64,000 nucleotides of DNA from positions 1,922,001 through 1,986,000 of the forward strand of contig NZ_CP035280.1 in assembly GCF_004103695.1 (NCBI RefSeq), given 5' to 3'. Under the pieces are notes generated by a model. The model made no database searches and was not told the DNA's origin. It saw only the letters and a list, made by a program, of their open reading frames with translations. Position 1 is the stretch's first letter. The number at the start of each line of letters is the position of its first letter. The stretch comes from Clostridium sp. JN-9. GTDB lineage: Bacteria > Bacillota > Clostridia > Clostridiales > Clostridiaceae. Made by a program: the position numbers and the translations under genes. This document shows positions 27,457 through 36,471 of the stretch, in pieces.

Positions 27457-27497
27457 AATTGTTTTATTGCAGGCCTTAAACCTGCAACAAAACAATT
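27457..27497 (-). terminator. Intercistronic stem-loop between argF and arcD
   Basis: AATTGTTTTATTGCAGG (27457-27473) pairs with CCTGCAACAAAACAATT (27481-27497): 17-bp arms with one mismatch and a 7-base loop. On the mRNA it lies 63 bases after the argF stop and 25 before the arcD start. It could partly terminate transcription or stabilise the upstream arcA-argF message; it lacks a long U-run on the minus strand, which favours processing or stability. Confidence 0.6.
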
Positions 27498-27559
27498 TAT
27501 AAAACAAATCTAAAATTATAGTTAGGAACTGAGCTTATATCATTACATAGATATATGAT

Positions 27560-28561
27560 CTATTCTCCTAGAGTAGCAACCATTACGGCTTTTATTGTAT
27601 GCATTCTGTTTTCAGCTTCATCAAATACTACTGAATGTTTTCCTTCAAATACTTCATCAGTTACTTCCATAGCTGTTAAACCAAATTTTTCATGTATTTC
27701 CATGCCAACTTTTGTTTTTAAATCATGAAATGATGGTAAACAGTGTTCAAATATAACCTTTGGATTTGATGTTAATTTAATCATTTCTTCATTAACCTGA
27801 TATGGCTTTAATAACTTTATCCTTGATTCCCAAACTTCAGGGGCTTCTCCCATGGATACCCATACATCAGTATAAAGAACATCAGCATTTTTTACACCTT
27901 CAGCAACATTTTCAGTTATTGTAATCTTTGCTCCTGTTTCCTTTGCAACTTTTTTGCATTTTGCAACTAATTTTTCATCAGGGAATAATTCCTTTGGTGA
28001 TACTATTCTAAAGTCCATTCCCATTTTTGATGCACCAATCATAAGAGCATTAGCCATATTGTTTCTTCCATCTCCGCAATAAGCAAATACTATCTTATTT
28101 AATGGCTTATCAATATGTTCCTGAATTGTTAAAAAGTCAGCTAATATTTGTGTTGGATGATCCTGTGTTGTAAGACCATTCCACACTGGTACTCCAGAAT
28201 ATTTAGCAAGATCTTCAACAACTGACTGGTCAAATCCTCTATACTCAATGCCATCGTACATTCTGCCTAGAACTCTTGCAGTATCAGCTATTGACTCTTT
28301 CTTTCCCATCTGTGAACCTGTTGGTCCAAGATATGTAACATGAGCTCCCTGATCAAGTGCTCCAACTTCAAAAGAGCATCTTGTTCTTGTAGAATCCTTT
28401 TCAAATAATAAGACAATGTTTTTACCTTTTAATTTCTGTTGTTCAGTTCCAGTATATTTTGCTTTTTTTAAATTCCTAGCTAAATCAAGCATGAAGTTAA
28501 TTTCCTTTGGTGTAAAATCCATCAATGTTAAAAAGCTTCTATTTCTCAAATTAAATGCCAT
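27560..28561 (-). CDS. argF: Ornithine carbamoyltransferase (catabolic, arcB-type)
   Basis: 333 aa. It converts citrulline and phosphate to ornithine and carbamoyl phosphate in the arginine deiminase pathway (or the reverse in biosynthesis). The carbamoyl-phosphate loop is [11 protein letters not shown] near residue 56; [33 protein letters not shown] and the ornithine motif EHCLPSFHD follow. The context between arcA and arcD indicates a catabolic role, so arcB is an equally suitable name. GAGGAGAG precedes the ATG. Confidence 0.96.
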   Translation of the reverse strand: MAFNLRNRSFLTLMDFTPKEINFMLDLARNLKKAKYTGTEQQKLKGKNIVLLFEKDSTRTRCSFEVGALDQGAHVTYLGPTGSQMGKKESIADTARVLGRMYDGIEYRGFDQSVVEDLAKYSGVPVWNGLTTQDHPTQILADFLTIQEHIDKPLNKIVFAYCGDGRNNMANALMIGASKMGMDFRIVSPKELFPDEKLVAKCKKVAKETGAKITITENVAEGVKNADVLYTDVWVSMGEAPEVWESRIKLLKPYQVNEEMIKLTSNPKVIFEHCLPSFHDLKTKVGMEIHEKFGLTAMEVTDEVFEGKHSVVFDEAENRMHTIKAVMVATLGE

Positions 28562-28590
28562 AATTATTCTCTCCTCGTTAAATATTATCT

Positions 28591-29820
28591 TTATAAGTTT
28601 TCTCTATATAAAGGCATACTCATACATCTTGGGCCGCCTCTTCCTCTGGAAAGCTCGGATGAAGGAATAACATGTAATTTTATTCCATAACTTTCAAGAA
28701 TCTTATTTGTTACATGATTTCTTGAATATACTACAACTTCTCCTGGAGCAATGGCTAATGTATTTGAACCATCATTCCACTGTTCTCTTGCTGCATGAAT
28801 TTTATCTCCTCCGCCGCATCTTATGAGAGTTACTTTTCTTCCTAAATGTTTTTCCAATATAGTTTCTAACTCCATTGATTCTTTAACAACATTTAAGCCG
28901 CCTGGTTTAGTATTGTCTTTTGTTATTTCATAAACAGTCAATGGTCCTTCTATTTCAGGGTGAATTGTAAATTTATCGTAGTCTACCATTGTAAACACTG
29001 TATCAAGATGCATAAACGCTCTTGATGGCGGAATATGGAATGCTAATACAGTCTCAAATGATTCATTTGATGAGAAGAGTTTTCTGCATACTTTTTCAAT
29101 TGATGCTGAATCAGTTCTCTGTGAAATACCAATTGCTAAAGTTTTTTCATTTAAAATTAATTCATCTCCGCCTTCAATACAGGTTGTCCCATTTCTATCA
29201 AACCATAATGGAATATCTGCATCCTTAAATCTTGGATGATTTTCAAAAATGTACTTTGCAAATATAGTCTCTCTGTTTCTGGTTTGTGTTCTCATATGAT
29301 TTAGTGTGATACCATGTCCTATTGTAGCAAATGGGTCTCTTGTAAAGTATAAATTAGGCATTGGATCACATATAAAAGGATAGCTATCGTTTACCTGATC
29401 GTAAAGTGAGTTTCTAACATAATGTGATAACTCCTCTTTTCTTACACCAGCCATCATTTTATCTACCATGTCTTTATTAGAAAATCCATTAAAATATTCA
29501 GTTAAAGCTTCTTTTAAGCCCTTACTTTCTATTCCGCACTCATCAATGAACTGACTTATAAATCTGTCTTTAACTTCCTTGTTTTCAATAGCTTCTGCTG
29601 CAAGATTTTCAAGATATAATACTTCTACGCCTGCTTCTTTTAAAGTATTGGCAAAAAAGTCATGTTCCTCTCTTGCTATTTTTAAATAAGGAATATCATC
29701 GAATAACAGTCTGCCCAATAATTCAGGAGTTAAATTTTCAACTTCATATCCAGGTCTATGTAATAGAACTGTTTTTAATCTGCCTATTTCAGAAGTAACA
29801 TTTAACACATTTTTTTTCAA
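28591..29820 (-). CDS. arcA: Arginine deiminase
   Basis: 409 aa, the usual length. It hydrolyses arginine to citrulline and ammonia. Motifs: [40 protein letters not shown], and the C-terminal catalytic cysteine C399 in [13 protein letters not shown]. The start is a TTG at 29820 with GGAGGG eight bases before it; the ATG overlapping the ribosome site is out of frame. It is the first gene of the operon, behind a consensus promoter and a perfect dyad. The TTG start of the first gene may moderate expression. Confidence 0.96.
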   Translation of the reverse strand: MKKNVLNVTSEIGRLKTVLLHRPGYEVENLTPELLGRLLFDDIPYLKIAREEHDFFANTLKEAGVEVLYLENLAAEAIENKEVKDRFISQFIDECGIESKGLKEALTEYFNGFSNKDMVDKMMAGVRKEELSHYVRNSLYDQVNDSYPFICDPMPNLYFTRDPFATIGHGITLNHMRTQTRNRETIFAKYIFENHPRFKDADIPLWFDRNGTTCIEGGDELILNEKTLAIGISQRTDSASIEKVCRKLFSSNESFETVLAFHIPPSRAFMHLDTVFTMVDYDKFTIHPEIEGPLTVYEITKDNTKPGGLNVVKESMELETILEKHLGRKVTLIRCGGGDKIHAAREQWNDGSNTLAIAPGEVVVYSRNHVTNKILESYGIKLHVIPSSELSRGRGGPRCMSMPLYRENL

Positions 29821-29860
29821 GATTCATCCCTCCATATTTAATATTTTTGTCTGTCTTAAG

Positions 29861-29888
29861 GTTAGTAACTACCTTAGTAGTTACTAAC
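29861..29888 (-). promoter_or_regulatory. Perfect 12-bp dyad at the arcA transcription start
   Basis: GTTAGTAACTAC (29861-29872), CTTA, GTAGTTACTAAC (29877-29888). It begins at about +1 of the predicted arc promoter. It may be a repressor operator covering the start point or a 5' stem-loop of the mRNA. The sequence does not look like an ARG box. Confidence 0.65.
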
Positions 29889-29895
29889 TGTCTTT

Positions 29896-29924
29896 ATTAT
29901 ATAGTGAACTGAAAACCTTGTCAA
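29896..29924 (-). promoter_or_regulatory. Consensus sigma-A promoter of the arc operon
   Basis: Read on the minus strand: TTGACA (29924-29919), 17-bp spacer, TATAAT (29901-29896). Both hexamers are perfect. It gives a 5' leader of about 70 bases before the arcA TTG. Confidence 0.85.
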
Positions 29925-29998
29925 ACATTAGATTATCCATATACTTACATAATACTTATAATTATTAATATTTATTTATATTTATTAAGATAAATTTT

Positions 29999-30075
29999 TG
30001 CATATATACACTATTAATGCATATATCATTATATATGCAGATAAATTAAATCTTTAAATGCATATATACATTTAA
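29999..30075. promoter_or_regulatory. Cluster of TGCATATAT boxes, candidate ArgR/AhrC sites
   Basis: Four copies of TGCATATAT occur in this stretch, three forward (starting near 29999, 30018 and 30059) and one reversed; the middle pair forms a palindrome TGCATATATcattATATATGCA-like. They resemble ARG half-sites (TGNATWWWW...) and lie 75-150 bp upstream of the arc -35 box, where ArgR-type activation of arc operons takes place in some Firmicutes. The assignment is an inference. Confidence 0.5.
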
Positions 30076-30149
30076 TTAAAAAGGGTTTTATGTTAAAAAA
30101 TTATAAATATTCATTGAGATTTTTTTAACTTAATTGCATTAAAAAAATA

Positions 30150-30193
30150 AAAAGGGGAATTCTGTTAAAAAATCTTTACGAATTCCCCTTTTT
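30150..30193. terminator. Strong bidirectional terminator
   Basis: AAAAGGGGAATTC (30150-30162) and GAATTCCCCTTTTT (30180-30193) form a perfect stem around an AT loop. It ends the DUF362 transcript on the minus strand. Confidence 0.85.
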
Positions 30194-30203
30194 ACTATTG
30201 CCT

Positions 30204-31238
30204 CTACCTTATTTCTATTAGTTTATATTCTCTGCTGCCCAGCCCAATTTTTTCTGCATATTTTAAAGTATACCTTCCTCTTAAAAAAACAGTTCTTTTT
30301 TCCTTTTTATCCAGCATATCCAGACATGCCTGATCAATTGATACTGGATCTGTTGATGCAAATACTCCAACATCTTTGGCAATACTATGCATCATATGGC
30401 CCTCACAGTCACAGTTATTTGTAATATTAAATGCAAAGGTTATGTAAATATTACTTTTATCCTTCTGTGTAGCAAAAGCATATTCTGCAAGCTTTTCATT
30501 AAATGATCTCGATATAGATGAAATCCAATTGCTTGAAATGGCTTTGCTTGGACAAATAGCCATACATGAAGCACATCCAACACACTTTTTCCTATCTATT
30601 TTAGCCTTTCTTTTTATTGTAATAGCATTTACAGGACATTTTTTTGAACATGCGCCACAGGCTTTGCACTTAAAAATATTGACTATAGGTGTTGAATTAG
30701 CATGCTGAGCAAGTTTGCCTCCTCTTGCTGCACAACCCATTCCAAGCTGTTTTATGGCACCGCCAAAACCAGCTAAAGCATGACCTTTAAAATGACTCAG
30801 TACTATTATCTGATTTGCTTTTGCAATGTCTCCTCCTATTTTACAGCTTTTAAAGTGCTTTTTATTTATTTCAATATTTTCATAGTTCTCTCCATATTCT
30901 CCATCAGCAATTACTATTGGCAGTTCAGTAAATCCATGTTCCAGTGCAAGTTTTACATGTTTATCCTTTGTATTTCTTTCACCTCTGTAAAGTGCATTTG
31001 TTTCAATAAAGGAACTTTTAATCTGCTTTTCATTTAAATATTCAATAATACCTCTGAAATTCTTAGAGCTTATAAAAGTAGTATTCCCCTTTTCTCCAAA
31101 GTGCACCTTTAATGGAATATACTTTTCTAAATTTATATGTTCCTCTTCAATGAGTTTTTTTAATATTTCTTCAGCACCTCTGCTGATTTCTTCTGTTTTA
31201 GAGTAAGAATCAACAGCCTTGAAGTATACATTTCCCAT
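30204..31238 (-). CDS. DUF362 protein with two 4Fe-4S ferredoxin motifs
   Basis: 344 aa, cytoplasmic. The N-terminal 190 residues are a DUF362 domain (VKLALEHGFTELPIVIADG, IGGDIAKANQIIVLSHFKGHALAGFGGAIKQLGMG), followed by two classic cluster motifs, CKACGACSKKCPVN and CVGCASCMAICPS, and then the rest of DUF362 with DVGVFASTDPVSIDQACLDM. Such proteins are thought to be iron-sulfur electron-transfer proteins; the partner is unknown. The true start is ATG 31238, with GAGGGAGA before it; the frame open upstream has no ribosome site. Confidence 0.88.
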   Translation of the reverse strand: MGNVYFKAVDSYSKTEEISRGAEEILKKLIEEEHINLEKYIPLKVHFGEKGNTTFISSKNFRGIIEYLNEKQIKSSFIETNALYRGERNTKDKHVKLALEHGFTELPIVIADGEYGENYENIEINKKHFKSCKIGGDIAKANQIIVLSHFKGHALAGFGGAIKQLGMGCAARGGKLAQHANSTPIVNIFKCKACGACSKKCPVNAITIKRKAKIDRKKCVGCASCMAICPSKAISSNWISSISRSFNEKLAEYAFATQKDKSNIYITFAFNITNNCDCEGHMMHSIAKDVGVFASTDPVSIDQACLDMLDKKEKRTVFLRGRYTLKYAEKIGLGSREYKLIEIR

Positions 31239-31396
31239 AAAATCTCCCTCTTCCTTTATATTACCACATATATATTTTACATACTTTAACAATGCATGTA
31301 AACAGTTAATCTCTTTATGTTGTGTGTTATAATTATAATTAGATAATGGGTATTTAAAAAATTTGATTATATACATATATAAGGAGATTGATTATC

Positions 31397-32062
31397 ATGA
31401 AAAATAAACATGAAATGAAAAGAAATGATTATGAAATAAAGGACAACGTAGTGCTTTTAAAATTACCTAAAAAGGATGGTTCTACTGTAGACTGTAAAAT
31501 AGATCCAACAGATTTGAGAAAAGTTATAGATAAGGGATCATGGTTTGCAGAATGGAATAAGGAATTTAATAATTATTTAGCTAAAACTGAAATAATCACA
31601 GATAATATTAAAGGAAAGCTAAGTTTGGATTCATTTATACTGGATGCACATCCTAAGGCACCAATCAGACATTTTAACGAAGATACTCTTGACAACAGAA
31701 GAAGTAATATTCAGGTATATAATTCAAAAGCAATGAATGATTACGAAGAATTAGACTCGGATACAATTTCAGTAATTCTAAGGGATAAATACGGCAGAGA
31801 AAAAGCCAGGACAAATATTGACAAGGATGATTTAGAAAAAGTTATTAATAATGAACATTCATGGGTATATTACAAGAAGGGTACAGAGCATTATGCAGTT
31901 ATGAATTCTCCAGAGGGAAGAATTTTTCTTCAGGATTACATTATGGATACGCCACAGGATAAAGTTACAAAATTCAATGATTTTAATACATTAAATAATA
32001 AGAAGAGTAATCTTATCATAGAATCATCTGAAGATGAAGTACATGAAAATAATGAAGATTAA
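31397..32062 (+). CDS. Orphan protein with two HNH/AP2-like repeats
   Basis: 221 aa, highly charged, no membrane segment. Two tandem units are visible. Unit 1 (about 15-115) ends HFNEDTLDNRRSNIQVYN; unit 2 (about 125-210) ends KFNDFNTLNNKKSNLIIES. Both end in the pattern H/K-x-N-x-x-T-L-x-N-x-x-S-N-hydrophobic, the C-terminal signature of HNH endonucleases of the AP2-associated type (H.N....DNR..NL). Each unit is preceded by a W-containing strand (SWFAEWNKEF, SWVYYKKGTEH) and LSLDSFILD or IFLQDYIMD. The second unit has lost the His, so it is probably not catalytic there. ATG 31397 has AAGGAG upstream. Function unknown; DNA binding is plausible. Confidence 0.7.
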   Translation: MKNKHEMKRNDYEIKDNVVLLKLPKKDGSTVDCKIDPTDLRKVIDKGSWFAEWNKEFNNYLAKTEIITDNIKGKLSLDSFILDAHPKAPIRHFNEDTLDNRRSNIQVYNSKAMNDYEELDSDTISVILRDKYGREKARTNIDKDDLEKVINNEHSWVYYKKGTEHYAVMNSPEGRIFLQDYIMDTPQDKVTKFNDFNTLNNKKSNLIIESSEDEVHENNED

Positions 32063-32076
32063 GCCATATACAAATA

Positions 32077-32107
32077 GAACTCAGGAAATAAATTATTTCC
32101 TGAGTTC
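32077..32107. terminator. Bidirectional terminator
   Basis: GAACTCAGGAAATAA and TTATTTCCTGAGTTC are perfect 15-base arms separated by one base, with T-rich flanks, between convergent genes. Confidence 0.85.
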
Positions 32108-32114
32108 TTTTATA

Positions 32115-33347
32115 TTATATACCTAATAATTTTTTTGTATGCTGCTCAACCATTTCAGGAGTAATATCTTTTCTTCTTGCCACTCCTGAATCAATTGCTG
32201 CCTTTGCAACACCAGCTGCAACCTTTGGTGCTATTCTCAAATCAAAGGCTTCTGGTATAACATAATCTTCTGATAATTTGTCATCATCCACAAGTGAGGC
32301 TATTGCATAAGCTGCTGCCATTTTCATTTCATCATTTATTTCACTGGCACGTACATCTAAAGCTCCCCTGAATATTCCAGGAAAAGCCACAACATTATTA
32401 ACCTGATTTGGATAATCAGATCTTCCAGTGCAGATTACTTTAGCACCAGCCTCTTTAGCATCACCAGGAAGTATTTCAGGATTTGGATTGGCCATAGCCA
32501 TAATAATTGCATCTTTATTCATGGATTTAACCATTTCCTTTGAAACACAATCTGCAACAGAAACTCCTAAGAATATATCTGCTCCCTTTATAACATCAGC
32601 AAGTGAGCCTTTCTTTGAATTTTTATTAGTTATTTCAGCCATTTCATTTTTATACTTATTCATTCCCTGAGGTCTTCCTTTATAAATAGCACCCTTTGAA
32701 TCACATAAAATAACATCCTTTGTTCCCATTTTTAAAAGCAGCTTTGTTATTGCAGTTCCTGCTGCTCCAGCGCCATTTACAACTATTGTAACATCCTGAA
32801 ACTTTTTATTAACCACTTTCAAAGCATTAATAAGACATGCTGTTGATACCACAGCTGTACCATGCTGATCATCGTGAAAAATTGGGATATTACATACTTC
32901 TTTAAGTTTTTCTTCTATTTCAAAGCATTCTGGTGCTTTAATATCTTCAAGGTTTATACCTCCGAATGTTGGCTCCATCAATTTAACTGTTTCTACAATT
33001 TTATTAACATCCTTTGTATTCAAACATATTGGAAAGGCATCTACTCCTCCGAAGGCTTTAAATAAAACTGCTTTACCTTCCATTACTGGTAGGCCGGCAC
33101 CTGCTCCAATATCTCCAAGTCCCAGAACAGCTGTTCCATTTGTAACTACAGCTACCATATTTCCCTTGGCAGTGTAATCATAAATGCTTTCAGGATTGCT
33201 GTGAATTTCCAAACATGGCTCAGCTACCCCAGGGGTATATGCCATTGTTAAATCATCCTTTGTTTTTACTGGTACTTTGCATTTAAGTTCAATTTTTCCT
33301 TCATAATCCTTATGATATTTTAAAGCTCTTTCTTTTAAGTTACTCAT
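32115..33347 (-). CDS. NAD(P)-dependent malic enzyme
   Basis: 410 aa, the short bacterial form. It oxidatively decarboxylates malate to pyruvate in the cytoplasm. Motifs: TPGVAEPC, VVTNGTAVLGLGDIGAGAGLPVMEGK with the active-site lysine, NLEDIKAPECFEIE for the metal, PIFHDDQHGTAV, and the dinucleotide fold VVNGAGAAGTA. NAD versus NADP preference cannot be read from this. It follows aspA by 24 bases in one operon, so aspartate-derived fumarate, once hydrated to malate by a fumarase elsewhere, could enter pyruvate. Confidence 0.95.
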   Translation of the reverse strand: MSNLKERALKYHKDYEGKIELKCKVPVKTKDDLTMAYTPGVAEPCLEIHSNPESIYDYTAKGNMVAVVTNGTAVLGLGDIGAGAGLPVMEGKAVLFKAFGGVDAFPICLNTKDVNKIVETVKLMEPTFGGINLEDIKAPECFEIEEKLKEVCNIPIFHDDQHGTAVVSTACLINALKVVNKKFQDVTIVVNGAGAAGTAITKLLLKMGTKDVILCDSKGAIYKGRPQGMNKYKNEMAEITNKNSKKGSLADVIKGADIFLGVSVADCVSKEMVKSMNKDAIIMAMANPNPEILPGDAKEAGAKVICTGRSDYPNQVNNVVAFPGIFRGALDVRASEINDEMKMAAAYAIASLVDDDKLSEDYVIPEAFDLRIAPKVAAGVAKAAIDSGVARRKDITPEMVEQHTKKLLGI

Positions 33348-33371
33348 AGATTATTTTCCCCTTCCAATGAA

Positions 33372-34808
33372 TTATTTTGAAATCAGGCATTTGCAGGATA
33401 TACCAGGCTCAGTCATGGCTACAGTATTTAAAACTTTTTTAAGTTCTGCTTCTTTAAGTATTCCCTGTTTTAAAATTATTTTTCTAATTGGTTCACCTGT
33501 TTTAATAGCAGTCTTTGCAATCTTTGCAGCTTCTTTATATCCTACATATGGGCAGATTGCTGTTACTATTCCTACGCTGTTATCAACAAGACTTTTGCAT
33601 CTCTTTTTGTTTGCAGTGATTCCCTGGATACAATTTACCACAAAGGTATTTATTCCATTAGTCAATGTTTCTATAGATTGAAATAAATTAAAGAATATAA
33701 CTGGTTCAAATGCATTTAATTCCAATTGTCCAGCTTCTGCAGCCATTGTTATTGTAACATCATTTCCAATAATATTAAATGCTATCTGATTGATTACCTC
33801 TGGTATTACAGGATTAACTTTTCCAGGCATTATAGAAGAACCGTTTTGTTTTGCAGGAAGATTTATTTCTCCAAGTCCAGTTCTTGGGCCTGATGACATA
33901 AGTCTTAAATCATTTGCTATTTTTGATAAGTTAACAGCACATGTTTTAATAGCAGCAGATACCTCTACAAAGCTGTCTAAATTCTGAGTACCATCAATTA
34001 AATCTTCAGCCTGATGTAAATTAAGTCCTGTTACCTTATTTAGGTTAGGAACTATTTTGCTTTCATACAATTTATCTGCATTTATTCCTGTGCCAATGGC
34101 AGTAGCTCCTAAATTTACATATTTTAAATTGTCTTCAACTTTTTCTAATCTTTTAATATCCCTTTCTATAACAGAGCTGTAAGCCTTGAATTCCTGTCCA
34201 AGTCTTATAGGTACAGCATCCTGCAATTGTGTTCTTCCCATTTTTATAACATCATCAAATTCTTCGGATTTATCTTGAAAAGCTTTATAAAGATTTTTTA
34301 ACTGTTCAACAGCCTTAGGCAGAAGTTTTAATGTGGTAACCTTTCCTGCTGTTGGAATAACATCATTAGTAGATTGTCCCATATTTACATGGTCATTTGG
34401 ATGTACAATGCTGTAATCTCCTTTAGTGCCTCCCATAATCTCTATGGCCCTATTTGCTATTACTTCATTGGCATTCATATTCATAGATGTTCCTGCTCCG
34501 CCCTGGATAGAATCAGTGATAAATTCATCATGAAGTTTTCCTTTAATTATTTCATCGCAGGCTTTAGCAATTGATGCTTCTATTTTATGATCTAATAATC
34601 CTATTTCTCCATTTGTAATTGCTGCTGCCTTCTTAATCTGAGCAAGACTGTTTATAAATTCCCTGTTGATTTTAAATCCTGTTATTTTAAAATTTTCTGC
34701 AGCTCTCAGTGTCTGCACTCCATAATATGCATTTTCAGGCACTTCTCTTTCACCTATTGAATCGCTTTCAACCCTGAATTCACTATCGTCGTATAGCTTA
34801 TTTTCCAT
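33372..34808 (-). CDS. aspA: Aspartate ammonia-lyase
   Basis: 478 aa, class II fumarase/aspartase superfamily. It releases ammonia from aspartate, giving fumarate. Motifs: NAYYGVQTLRA, GAGTSMNMNANEVI, VHPNDHVNMGQSTNDVIPTA and the catalytic loop GSSIMPGKVNPVIPE. VPENAYYGVQTLRA and the IQGGAGTS stretch favour aspartase over fumarase, though the two are close. GGGGGAG precedes the ATG. A promoter with an operator-like dyad lies 82-110 bases upstream. First gene of aspA-malic enzyme operon. Confidence 0.93.
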   Translation of the reverse strand: MENKLYDDSEFRVESDSIGEREVPENAYYGVQTLRAAENFKITGFKINREFINSLAQIKKAAAITNGEIGLLDHKIEASIAKACDEIIKGKLHDEFITDSIQGGAGTSMNMNANEVIANRAIEIMGGTKGDYSIVHPNDHVNMGQSTNDVIPTAGKVTTLKLLPKAVEQLKNLYKAFQDKSEEFDDVIKMGRTQLQDAVPIRLGQEFKAYSSVIERDIKRLEKVEDNLKYVNLGATAIGTGINADKLYESKIVPNLNKVTGLNLHQAEDLIDGTQNLDSFVEVSAAIKTCAVNLSKIANDLRLMSSGPRTGLGEINLPAKQNGSSIMPGKVNPVIPEVINQIAFNIIGNDVTITMAAEAGQLELNAFEPVIFFNLFQSIETLTNGINTFVVNCIQGITANKKRCKSLVDNSVGIVTAICPYVGYKEAAKIAKTAIKTGEPIRKIILKQGILKEAELKKVLNTVAMTEPGISCKCLISK

Positions 34809-34889
34809 AATATCTCCCCCTATAATTGAATATAATCCTGCTAAATTTTAATAATAATTGCAAAAATGAAGCATTTCCTTCATTTCTAC

Positions 34890-34918
34890 ATTGTATTACT
34901 TTACCATTGTAAAGTCAA
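34890..34918 (-). promoter_or_regulatory. aspA promoter with dyad in the spacer
   Basis: Read on the minus strand: TTGACT (34918-34913), 17-bp spacer, TACAAT (34895-34890). The inverted repeat ACTTTAC-catt-GTAAAGT (34898-34915) fills the spacer and touches the -35 box. A repressor bound there would block RNA polymerase. Confidence 0.65.
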
Positions 34919-34979
34919 TACCATTTGCATGAATTATTTCATTTTTATGAAGGATTTTGAATATTTGCAAGTTATAAAA

Positions 34980-35012
34980 ATGAAGATTTTCAAAATCACT
35001 GAAAATCTTCAT
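34980..35012. terminator. Terminator of the VOC gene
   Basis: ATGAAGATTTTCA (34980-34992) and TGAAAATCTTCAT (35000-35012), perfect 13-base arms with a 7-base loop, in an AT-rich flank 23 bases after the VOC stop. Confidence 0.65.
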
Positions 35013-35034
35013 ATTATATATATATTAACTTTCA

Positions 35035-35403
35035 CTATTTTTTAGGAATTATTTCTGTCCAGTACCCATCTGGGTCTATAATAAAGTAAAGTCCCATTTC
35101 CTTGTTTTCATAACATATGCATTTCATTTTTTTATGGTATTCATAAGCTTCACTAAAATTATCAACAGTTACAGCCATATGAAACTCATTTTCTCCTAAA
35201 TCATAGGGCTCTTTTCTATCCCTTATCCAGGTTAATTCTAATTTGTGATTTGAAGAATCATCTCCTAAAAATACAAGAATAAAGCTCTTATCATCAGGTT
35301 CATATCGCCTTATTTCCTTAAATCCAAGCGCCTTTTTATAGAACTCCACACTTTCCTCTAAATCAGAAACATTAATACTGTTATGATCAAAAGTAAATTT
35401 CAT
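35035..35403 (-). CDS. VOC family protein (glyoxalase I-like)
   Basis: 122 aa, one vicinal-oxygen-chelate domain. N-terminal FDHNSINVSDLEESVEFYKKALGF, central HKLELTW and HMAVTVDNFSEAYEYH, and C-terminal YFIIDPDGYWTEIIPK fit lactoylglutathione-lyase-like proteins; the metal ligands would be H, E, H and E in these strands. Clostridia usually lack glutathione, so a role in methylglyoxal removal is not certain. ATG 35403 is chosen since GGTGGGG is properly spaced from it; the upstream in-frame GTG is part of that site. Confidence 0.85.
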   Translation of the reverse strand: MKFTFDHNSINVSDLEESVEFYKKALGFKEIRRYEPDDKSFILVFLGDDSSNHKLELTWIRDRKEPYDLGENEFHMAVTVDNFSEAYEYHKKMKCICYENKEMGLYFIIDPDGYWTEIIPKK

Positions 35404-35520
35404 TTTAAGCCCCACCTTTCAATAATAATAATTATTTACTTATATTATATCAGCATTATAAGTATTTTAAAATTATGTTATTATTTAGACATAGTATATT
35501 TTATACAAGGAGGAATTTTT

Positions 35521-36252
35521 ATGAATAATAATAAAGCTAATATATATTTTATATATCACAGCGGATTTGCAGTAAAAACTTATAATCACCTTTTAATATT
35601 TGATTACTTTAAGAAACCTGCTGAAATGAATGAAACAGCAAGGAAACTTTTAGATATGGAAAATCTTAAAAATATGCAGAATGTATTTGTTTTTTCATCT
35701 CACAGTCATGAAGACCATTTTAATCCTGAAATATTAGAATTTGAAAAGTACAATGCTGGAATAGAGTATGTATTAAGCAGTGATATAAATGTTGAAAATA
35801 AACATAACTACAATATGATAAGTGAAGGTGAAGAGCTTCATCTTGGTGATTTATTTGTCAAAGCTTATGGTTCCACAGATTTGGGAATTTCTTTTTTGGT
35901 AAAGGTGGACGGATTAACAATATTCCATGCAGGAGATCTAAATTGGTGGCACTGGAAGGAAGATAGTGCTGAGGAGCGCAGCCTGGCAGAGTATTCCTTT
36001 AAATCAGAGATTGAAAAGCTGAAAATTGAAGATTCCATAGATATTGCCTTTTTCCCTGTTGATCCAAGATTAGAGGAATATTATTATATTGGAGGAAAAT
36101 ATTTTGCAGAAAATATTAAGCCTAAAATGCTTATTCCAATGCACTTTGGAGATAACTTAGATGTTACAGGAGAATTCAAGAATAAAATGAAGGGAACTTC
36201 AGTGAACATAGTTGAACTTAATTATTTTGGACAACAAATCGTATTTAATTAA
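35521..36252 (+). CDS. MBL-fold metallo-hydrolase
   Basis: 243 aa. The metal-binding motif SSHSHEDHFNP (HxHxDH) is at about residue 60, and further ligands are in IFHAGDLNWWHW and IPMHFGDN. This resembles UlaG/YtnP-type L-ascorbate lactonase-like hydrolases rather than beta-lactamases; no substrate can be named. AAGGAGG lies before the ATG at 35521, so the frame open from 35383 is not used. It is divergent from the VOC gene. Confidence 0.87.
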   Translation: MNNNKANIYFIYHSGFAVKTYNHLLIFDYFKKPAEMNETARKLLDMENLKNMQNVFVFSSHSHEDHFNPEILEFEKYNAGIEYVLSSDINVENKHNYNMISEGEELHLGDLFVKAYGSTDLGISFLVKVDGLTIFHAGDLNWWHWKEDSAEERSLAEYSFKSEIEKLKIEDSIDIAFFPVDPRLEEYYYIGGKYFAENIKPKMLIPMHFGDNLDVTGEFKNKMKGTSVNIVELNYFGQQIVFN

Positions 36253-36302
36253 ATTAAATGCACATAATATTATCAGTTCTTTTGGTAAGGAGGATTAATA
36301 TT

Positions 36303-36458
36303 ATGAATAAAAAAGACCATAGGGAATATAATAAGGAAAACTCTTTAAAAAATGGTACCAAGACTCAAAATCAATGGGCAAAAAATAAATTAAACACCAC
36401 TGTAGAAGAGCCTGGTACAAATGAAAGCGGCATTGAAGCAAGAAAAAAGGGCTGGTAG
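36303..36458 (+). CDS. Small hydrophilic protein, 51 aa
   Basis: Starts MNKKDHREYNKENSLKNGTK and ends GIEARKKGW. AAGGAGG eight bases before the ATG makes translation likely. It has no Cys and no hydrophobic core, and is rich in N, K, E and T, so probably unstructured. It follows the metallo-hydrolase by 50 bases and may share its transcript. I do not recognise a family. Confidence 0.6.
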   Translation: MNKKDHREYNKENSLKNGTKTQNQWAKNKLNTTVEEPGTNESGIEARKKGW

Positions 36459-36471
36459 CTATATCATTCTT

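Larger units (their letters stand above)
29821..30203. other. arcA upstream region, no gene
   Basis: 383 bases without a coding region. From right to left it holds the DUF362 gene terminator (30150-30193), a very AT-rich stretch, the TGCATATAT boxes, the arc promoter, and the start-point dyad. No small reading frame with a ribosome site is visible. Confidence 0.7.

Noticed and set aside
29930-30150. AT-rich stretch before arcA considered as a small RNA gene
   Set aside because: No promoter-terminator pair of its own is visible; the notable words are boxes that fit regulator binding.
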